64,000 nt of DNA. It comes from Euptelea pleiosperma (taxonomy: Eukaryota > Streptophyta > Magnoliopsida > Ranunculales > Eupteleaceae). The translations under genes were made by a program, and so were the position numbers. This document shows, one piece after another, positions 57,895 to 64,000 of the stretch (the first letter of the stretch is position 1; each line of letters opens with the position of its first letter). The stretch is taken from contig CM068544.1 in the NCBI GenBank assembly GCA_035048495.1, positions 9,914,138-9,978,137 on the forward strand, in the 5' to 3' direction. The notes under the pieces were generated by a model, which was not told the DNA's origin, searched no databases, and was given only the letters and a program-made list of their open reading frames with translations.

Positions 57895-58198
57895 CACTAC
57901 AACAAAAAAGGGTTTTAGCAACGGTCGGTGGCCGTCAGTAAAAGTCACATATTTGTCGCTATATCTTTTACCGACGGCCAAACTGATCGTCGCTAGGCAT
58001 TGGTAGAACATTCGTCGCTAAAGGGATTTAGCGACGGCCACCCCCGAATCAACCGTCGCTATAAAGTCTTCCCGCCAAAGTGCAAGCCACATGTACCGAC
58101 GGTATGTATCCTTTACCAACGACCCTTGACCGTTGTTATAGGAACTTTTACCGACGGTCGGACTAACACCGTCGCTATAAAGCCTTTAGAGCGACGGT

Positions 58199-60709
58199 TG
58201 AAAGTAGGGTTTTTCCACGTCGTTGGCTACGGAAACCCTATAATCAACATATTTGTAATTATCCGAATCTTTAATCTTGTAAAATATGAGATATTGTATG
58301 AGGATTCGTGTCGGATGTCGATCCGCACTCGGGGTTAGTTCGTGCAATTCAAGAACATGAAATAACGGCTTTTTCTCATAAATTGCTAAAAATAAAAGGA
58401 TGGAAGGGTGAGAATGATGATCACGAGATTAAAACATGATTGATTTTATGATTTTTAGAGAGAGAAAATACCAAAAATTAACACATTGATAAAAGATATA
58501 ACACGCAAATAATCCTCAATTAACTCTTTTTCATTCATGATCAAAAGAAATATTCTACAATGCTTGGAATTTATATAATAAATAAATAACAAAAACTAAA
58601 GGAAATTTCGAGAAAACTAGAGAGAGAAAGAAACTAGTGAGAGAGAAAAAATAAGAAGAGAGAGATAGTGGAGACATGCTAGAGAGAGAGAGGGAGAGAG
58701 AAACACCATTAACACTTACCAGAAAGGATTAGCCCAAGGTGAGGTATAAGAGATGCATGATGGGTGCCCGGAGTGCCTATAAGTGGAGGACAAAGGTGAT
58801 GTTGGAGGTGCACAACGTGGTGATGGTGGAGAGAGGGAGGATCAAGGAGATGCAGGCCGATACCTGTTGCTCTTGGTCACGGCCCAAGAGAGGGCAGCAA
58901 GGAGGAGATACGGGCATTGGAGCTGCAGGAGGAGCTGGTTCGTGTAGTGCTAGCCGAAGTTGCAGACCTGCAACTCCGAGAAAAGAAGAGAAAGAAGAAG
59001 AGGAATAAGAGAAGCTTACCGACCGAAGGGGGACGCACACCAGCAGGATAGAGAACATGTGGTGTTGGTGGTGGTGGCGTGCGGGCAGAGCAGATCGTGG
59101 CAAGAGGCGGTAGCGTTACAGGCGGACAAGAGCAGTGGGAGGACGAGTTGCTTGTCGGTATGGTTAGCAACCACTGTGTGGAAGTGCAGGCGGAGCTCTT
59201 TGCAGCACGGACTGGAGGGAGATGGCAGGTTCGTGCGTGGAAGCTCTGTGGAGGTGCTAGTAGAGGGCACCACGCAGCAGGCGGTGATGGTGGTGGTGAA
59301 CTGCGGCAGGCGAAGCAAGGGGTTCAAGCGGGCAGTGTTCTTTGCAGTCCACGATGGTGTGTTGCTGTTTGCAACACCAGGACGGTGTGGGCAGCAGCAA
59401 GATGGAGCCAAAAAAGAAGAAGGCGAAGAAGAATAACAACAACAACAACAACAACGAGGAGGAGAGGAGAAGAGAGAAGGTGGACGTACAGGAGGCCGGA
59501 GTTGCTGCCTAATGAAGAAGAGGAAGAAGAGAAAGAAGAAAAAGAAGGAAAAGAATGAGAGGAAAACGTGGGGAAGGGTTTTGGGGAAGGAGAGGAAGAG
59601 ATAGGAGGGGGATTAGGGTTCAAAACGAGCCTCTCTCCTTCCCCTTTAAAGCTCCCTAGTTTCCATTAATGGAAATTAGGGATTTTTTTGAAAAAAATAA
59701 TTTTTTTTTTCAAAAGAAAACTTCTTTTCTTTCTTTAGGGGATTCCACATTTAGTGGACCCCCCCCCCCCCCCATTTTTTTATTTTTAAAAATTAATTTA
59801 AAGCATGTTAAAATCGTGGGGTCCACTAAATGGCCGGGCCGCAGGTCGATGATGATGGGCCCGGCTGCTGGTCCTAAAGGACTGATGAAGTCTATCGTCT
59901 TATAAGATGATATGATGGGTGATTTGCTGATAATCAGGTTGAAGATGACTGGATCAGAATCTAGATTGGCAGGCTGACGGATTTAAAGCGATCCGACGGT
60001 CTGATGGACGATCCAACGGTCCGATGAAAGATCCAACGGTCCGATAGCTTAGGGAGATGGGCTAGAGCCAACGGGCAGGAGTTCTGGGGTTAGGTTAGTA
60101 GATCCGAGGACCGAGAGATGAAGAGAGAGAGAATAAGGAGAGATGAGAGAGAAAATTAGGGGGAGGAGAGAGAAAATATCAAAAAATGGAGATAAAAGTA
60201 TTGGCAAAGGGTCTGGAACCCTGGTCTTCACTGTGACCATCCTCACGCTTCTCCAGTAGAGTAGACCATCATTCCTTGTTGATTCATGTGGCTTTAAACG
60301 CTTTGGTCCGTCTCTTGGTCATTGGCTCTCCTACTCTCTTCGTTCTTTGGGCTGGCTCTTTGGTCCTCTTATTCGGCCCATAGATCTAGTCATAGCCTGT
60401 GAGTTCTTGAAGCTTTGATAATGGGCTTTCATGATCGATTTTGACCCGCAAGTCTCGAGAATCATCCAATCGGGGTTTCCTACAATAGAAAAAGTGCGTA
60501 ATGAGACTTAATCAGAATGACTTTATATCTAGACTTCTGAAAATGTGTTTAATGCATGTAAATATACAATTTCGTCTAGAAAAGTGTGTTCTACGCAATA
60601 GAAGAGACTCTTACGTAGAAAAGTAGATAAATAGAGCAGTTTTACGTAGGAGAGTGTGATAACGCTAAAAAGATAATTGCTTAAAATAAGCACTTTTGAG
60701 CGAATATCA
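58199..60709 (-). mobile_element. Solo Athila-like LTR inside the CACTA element (2,511 bp)
   Basis: On the minus strand it starts TGATATTCGCTCAAAAGTGC at 60709 and ends CCCTACTTTCA at 58199. Flanks ACGGT (58194-58198) and ATGGT (60710-60714) match at four of five bases, a decayed target duplication. It holds the family blocks: the T-arm-like hairpin (near 60209-60223), the 20-bp repeats (59995-60045) and one GTTGCAGACCTGCAACTC inverted motif near 58963. It is younger than the CACTA insertion. Confidence 0.85.
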
Positions 60710-60979
60710 ATGGTCACAACCGTCGGTAAATGTTATTTAAGCTTATTTATAGCACATAAACCATTTACCGACGGCCAAAGACCGTCGGTATATATGTCTA
60801 TTGGTGACGTTTGGTATTGGCCGTCGTTATATCATATTGTAGAGACATTTTCGGCCATCGGTATAATACATTATCCGTCATTATATGGTTCTAATAGCGA
60901 CGACTTCTACTCGAGCCGTCACTAGAAGAGTTATATAGCGACGATAGGCGACCGTCGGTAAAAGTTTTCAAACTTTTTA

Positions 60980-60983
<4 letters not shown>

Positions 60984-61038
<55 letters not shown>
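60984..61038. repeat. (TA)n microsatellite
   Basis: About 27 uninterrupted TA dinucleotides within the CACTA element, just inside its left subterminal repeat region. Confidence 0.9.
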
Positions 61039-61042
<4 letters not shown>

Positions 61043-61389
61043 TTATACATGTAACATGTATATATATCCTGCTTCATTTGTATGAAAACATAAGTTATTC
61101 AACAACTATAACCTGTAATACCTGCTTCATTTCCATGAAAACATATATCCGATATCTAAAAGGAGATTACAATATTCATTGTTCCAAACTCCACATAATA
61201 GTTTAAAATGACTAAAAAACACTAGTAGGAGAAGAAGACATATATCAGATCAATCGGCCAGACCAATCAACATCCCGTCAGCCCAATCAGCATCTAGTCC
61301 CTACAAAATAAATAGTAAAATAATTAGAATATGAAATTTTAAGACTCGGTTTAAAAAAATGAGAAATAAAAATTGTTTATTTACAAACT

Positions 61390-62165
61390 TAAACCTATAA
61401 CCAACTACATATTCTCAACCAAAGCTCTGTTTTTTGTCATGTCTCTTCCAACATGTTTGTATCAACATATTAGACGTGTTAGAAGAGGTTTCGGGTGATA
61501 AAGACCTCGTTTGCCCGATTTGGACGACGAGGTTCCAAAATTGACTTTAGACAAAATCTTAAAATTTCTAAACCTATAATCCACTACAGATTCCCAACCA
61601 AAGCTCTGTTTTTTATCCTGTCTCTTCCAATAAGTTTGTTTCAACATATTAGACTTCTTAGAAGAGGTTTTGGGTGATAAGGACCTCGTTTGCCCAATTT
61701 TGGCATCGAGGTTCCAAAATCGACTTAAGACAAAACCTTAAAATTTTTAAACCTACAACACACTACAGATTTCCAACTAAAGCTTTGTTTTTACCCCATC
61801 TTTTTCAACAAGTTTGTTTCAATATATTAGACATATTAGAAGAGGTTTCGAGTGATAAAGACTTCGTTTGCCCGATTTGGGCATTGAGGTTCCAAAAATG
61901 ACCTAAGTCAAAACCTTAACATTCTTAAACCTATAACCCACTACAGATTTCCAACAAAAGCTCTATTTTTTGCCCCATTTATTCCAATACATTTGTTTCA
62001 AAATATTAGAAGTGTTGGAAGAGATTTCAGATGATAATGACCTCGTTTGCCCGACTTGGGCGTCGAGGTTCCAAAAAGGACCTAAATCAAAACCTTGAAA
62101 TTTTTAAACTTACAACCCACTACAGATTCCCAACCAAACCTTGAAATTTCTAAACCTACAACCCA
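61390..62165. repeat. Tandem array of ~179-bp units inside the CACTA element
   Basis: Units begin near 61390, 61569, 61748, 61925 and 62106 (the last truncated) with AACCTATAACCCACTACAGA-type sequence. They continue through CCAACCAAAGCTCTGTTTTT, ATATTAGAC, GAAGAGGTTTCGGGTGATAA and GCCCGATTTGGGCGTCGAGG. Copies are roughly 85-90% alike by eye. Short open frames across them are shadows of the repeat. Confidence 0.88.
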
Positions 62166-62846
62166 CTAAAAAATATTGAGATAAGTAATAATGAATGATT
62201 ACTAGATGCACATCAAAACAAGGAAGAATGCTTATAGGACATCTATGTACTATGATGTAACTTAGCCACTGTAGTTGGCCTTATTTTTTTTCTTTCTTTC
62301 TTTTCATCTTTGCTCTTCTTCTGCTTGTATTTGTTTTCTCATTTTTCATTTAATAAAAATTTTGTTGTCACCGATCAAAATAAAGGAAAAAAAACTTCAT
62401 GGATGTTGTCTGTTTCGTTAATTTTCTGTTAGAACATAAAAATTCCAACTTCTGGGCCGGCCAGATTTCTAATAATTTGACAGATGAAATAAACTGAATG
62501 GTAAAATAGGATTCGTGTTGCTGACCCCAAATAGTTGGGATAAGGCAACGTGAATGATGAATGATGAAAGAAAGGTTTTATTGTTGTTGAACATTTGAGA
62601 AAATGATGTGATATTTTTTTATATATCCAGATTTTTGTAAATTAATTAGACTCATTACAACAACATGCTTGATCTGTCAACATAGAAAAGAGAAGTGAAT
62701 ATACCTCTTATTAGTGCCACCATATACGCAGAAGAGAAACAGTATCTCAACAAATCCATCTCATTGATGCCGTGATGTTATTCTTTCAGTTTGTCCCAAT
62801 CATCTTCACAATATCGTCGCTATATCCTATTTTTCTTGCAGTGGTA

Positions 62847-63075
62847 ACAAGGTAGACCTCACGCCAAAGAAATGAGCTTTAGTGATTTTTATTACTCACC
62901 TCTGCCCTCTTGGCCCACTGACTGTAAGGATGTTTAGCCCACCCCTTGATAGATATTCATACCAAAAATCAGCTTGTTTGATGATTTCTAGCCATTGGAT
63001 TTAGTACCCAAAAAATAGTTGAATCCAATAGCTAGAATTTTTCCCACATTCTGCCTGAACATCTTTTGGCCTGTT
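62847..63075. other. Host sequence between CACTA and the last LTR
   Basis: No gene. The stretch GATATTCATACCAAAAATCA with nearby GCCCACCCC echoes 5220-5265 (GCCCATCCC and TATACCAAAAATTAGC), hinting at a shared old repeat; too short to classify. Confidence 0.4.
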
Positions 63076-64000
63076 GATATTCGCTCAAAAGTGCTTATTT
63101 TAAGCAATTATCCTTTTAGCGTTATTGCATTCTCCTACGTAAAATACTCTATTTACCTACTTTTCTACGTAAGAGTCTCTTCTGTCGCGTAGAACACACT
63201 TTTCTGGACGAAATGGTATATTTGCATGCATTAAACACATTTTCGGAAGTCTAGATATTAAGCCGTTCTGATAAAGTCTCATTACGCGCTTCTTCTGTCG
63301 CAGGAAACCCCGATGGGACGATTCTCAAGACTTGTGGGCCCAAATCGATCATGAAAGCCCATTATCAAAGCTTAAAAAGCCCACATGCTATGACTAGAAG
63401 ATATGGGCCAAATATGGGCTGAATAAGAGGACCAAAAAGCCGGCCCAAAGAACGAAGAGAGTAGGAGAGCCAATGACCAAGAGACGGACCAAAGCGTTTA
63501 AAGCCACATGAGTCAGCAAAGAATGATAGTCGACTCTACTGGAGAAGCGTGAGAATGGTCACAGTGAAGACCAGGGTTCCAGACCCTCCGCCAGTGCTTT
63601 TTTCCATTTTTTTTGATACTTTTTCTCTCATTTCTTCTTATTCTCTCTCTCTCTTCATCTCTCGATCCTCGAATCTACTGACTTAACCCCAGAACTCCTA
63701 CCCTTCGGCTCTATCTCATCTCCCTTAGCTTTCTGACCGTTGGATCTTCCATCGGACCGTTGGATCTTCAATCGGACCGTTGGATCTCTCTAGATCCGTC
63801 GATCTACCAATCTGGGTCCCAATCAAGTCACCATCCATCCGATCGCCTTCAGAATGCCTGTCACATCATCTTGTGAGACGATGGACATCATCAGTCCATG
63901 TGGGCCAGTAGCCGGGCCCATCAGCATCGACCCGCTGTCCGACCAGTTAGTGGACCCCGCGAATTTCAAAAATAATTTTAATTAAATGGGGGGTCCACTA
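63076..64000 (+). mobile_element. Athila-like LTR, left part, running off the window
   Basis: It starts TGATATTCGCTCAAAAGTGC at 63076 (flank CCTGT) and is collinear with the first ~930 bp of the LTR at 38979. It includes the B-box-like hairpin AGGGTTCCAGACCCT near 63574 and three 20-bp GACCGTTGGATC units from 63737. Whether it is a solo LTR or the 5' LTR of an element cannot be seen. Confidence 0.85.

Larger units (their letters stand above)
57895..62843. mobile_element. CACTA (En/Spm-type) non-autonomous transposon, split by a solo LTR
   Basis: The left end CACTACAACAAAAAAGGG and the reverse complement of the right end, CACTGCAAGAAAAATAGG, form the TIR. A perfect 3-bp duplication GTA lies at 57892-57894 and 62844-62846, as expected for CACTA elements. 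Subterminal regions are full of short CCGACGG/CCGTCGCTATA motifs in both orientations (57920-58198 and 60715-60975), the usual transposase-binding landscape. No transposase frame remains. Without the inserted LTR it is about 2.43 kb. Confidence 0.88.

Overview
This window is nuclear DNA of a flowering plant. It holds the 3' end of one intron-containing gene (about 2.8 kb) followed by roughly 60 kb of nested transposable elements. The evidence for a plant is GT-AG introns, Ty3-gypsy pol of the Athila/Tat type, Ty1-copia elements primed by initiator tRNA-Met, a CACTA transposon, a PIF/Harbinger-like MITE and a truncated LINE. There are no bacterial-style operons, no rRNA genes and no CRISPR array. 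The species cannot be fixed from the sequence.

Layout. (1) 1-2771 (+): last six exons of a homologue of RMC1, the Mic1-domain subunit of the MON1-CCZ1 complex, then a probable 3' UTR. (2) 3266-5838: intergenic, with a MITE at 4464-4844. (3) 5839-12653: a degenerate copia element (-) whose interior is split by a tandem hairpin array (7461-8690) and a truncated copia LTR (8818-10048). (4) 12654-19183: copia fragments, a long-TIR DNA transposon (13322-14147), and a copia LTR plus gag (17147-19183). (5) 19184-50306: a nest built from one Athila-like gypsy family whose LTRs are 2.5-2.9 kb. A pol-bearing element (pol 21273-24414, 3' LTR starting 26457) has its 3' LTR split by a solo LTR (28488 to 42334). 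That solo LTR is split in turn by a complete non-autonomous element (30454-41618, TSD CTATG) carrying an intact 613-codon ORF. To the right are a truncated LTR (42765-45286) and a reverse-oriented relative (45287-50306). (6) 50307-57894: a LINE fragment with a 17-bp TSD, an LTR-like promoter region with a hairpin array, and a 4,038-bp probable solo LTR of Del/Tekay type. (7) 57895-62843: a CACTA element with TSD GTA, split by another Athila-like solo LTR. (8) 63076-64000: the start of one more Athila-like LTR, running off the window.

How the parts work together. The pol-bearing copies are dead (stops, frameshifts, deletions, a changed RT catalytic residue). The non-autonomous element shares their LTR type, 3' non-coding region and polypurine motif, and fits a parasite mobilised in trans by an autonomous relative. 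The strongest unusual signals are a tRNA-like A-box/B-box module in the Athila-like LTRs; helically spaced CAATCGATTGG palindromes upstream of TATA boxes in the copia LTRs; mosaic LTRs within a single TSD-bounded element; and the conserved-looking ORF that keeps the protein flanking the protease but not its catalytic part.
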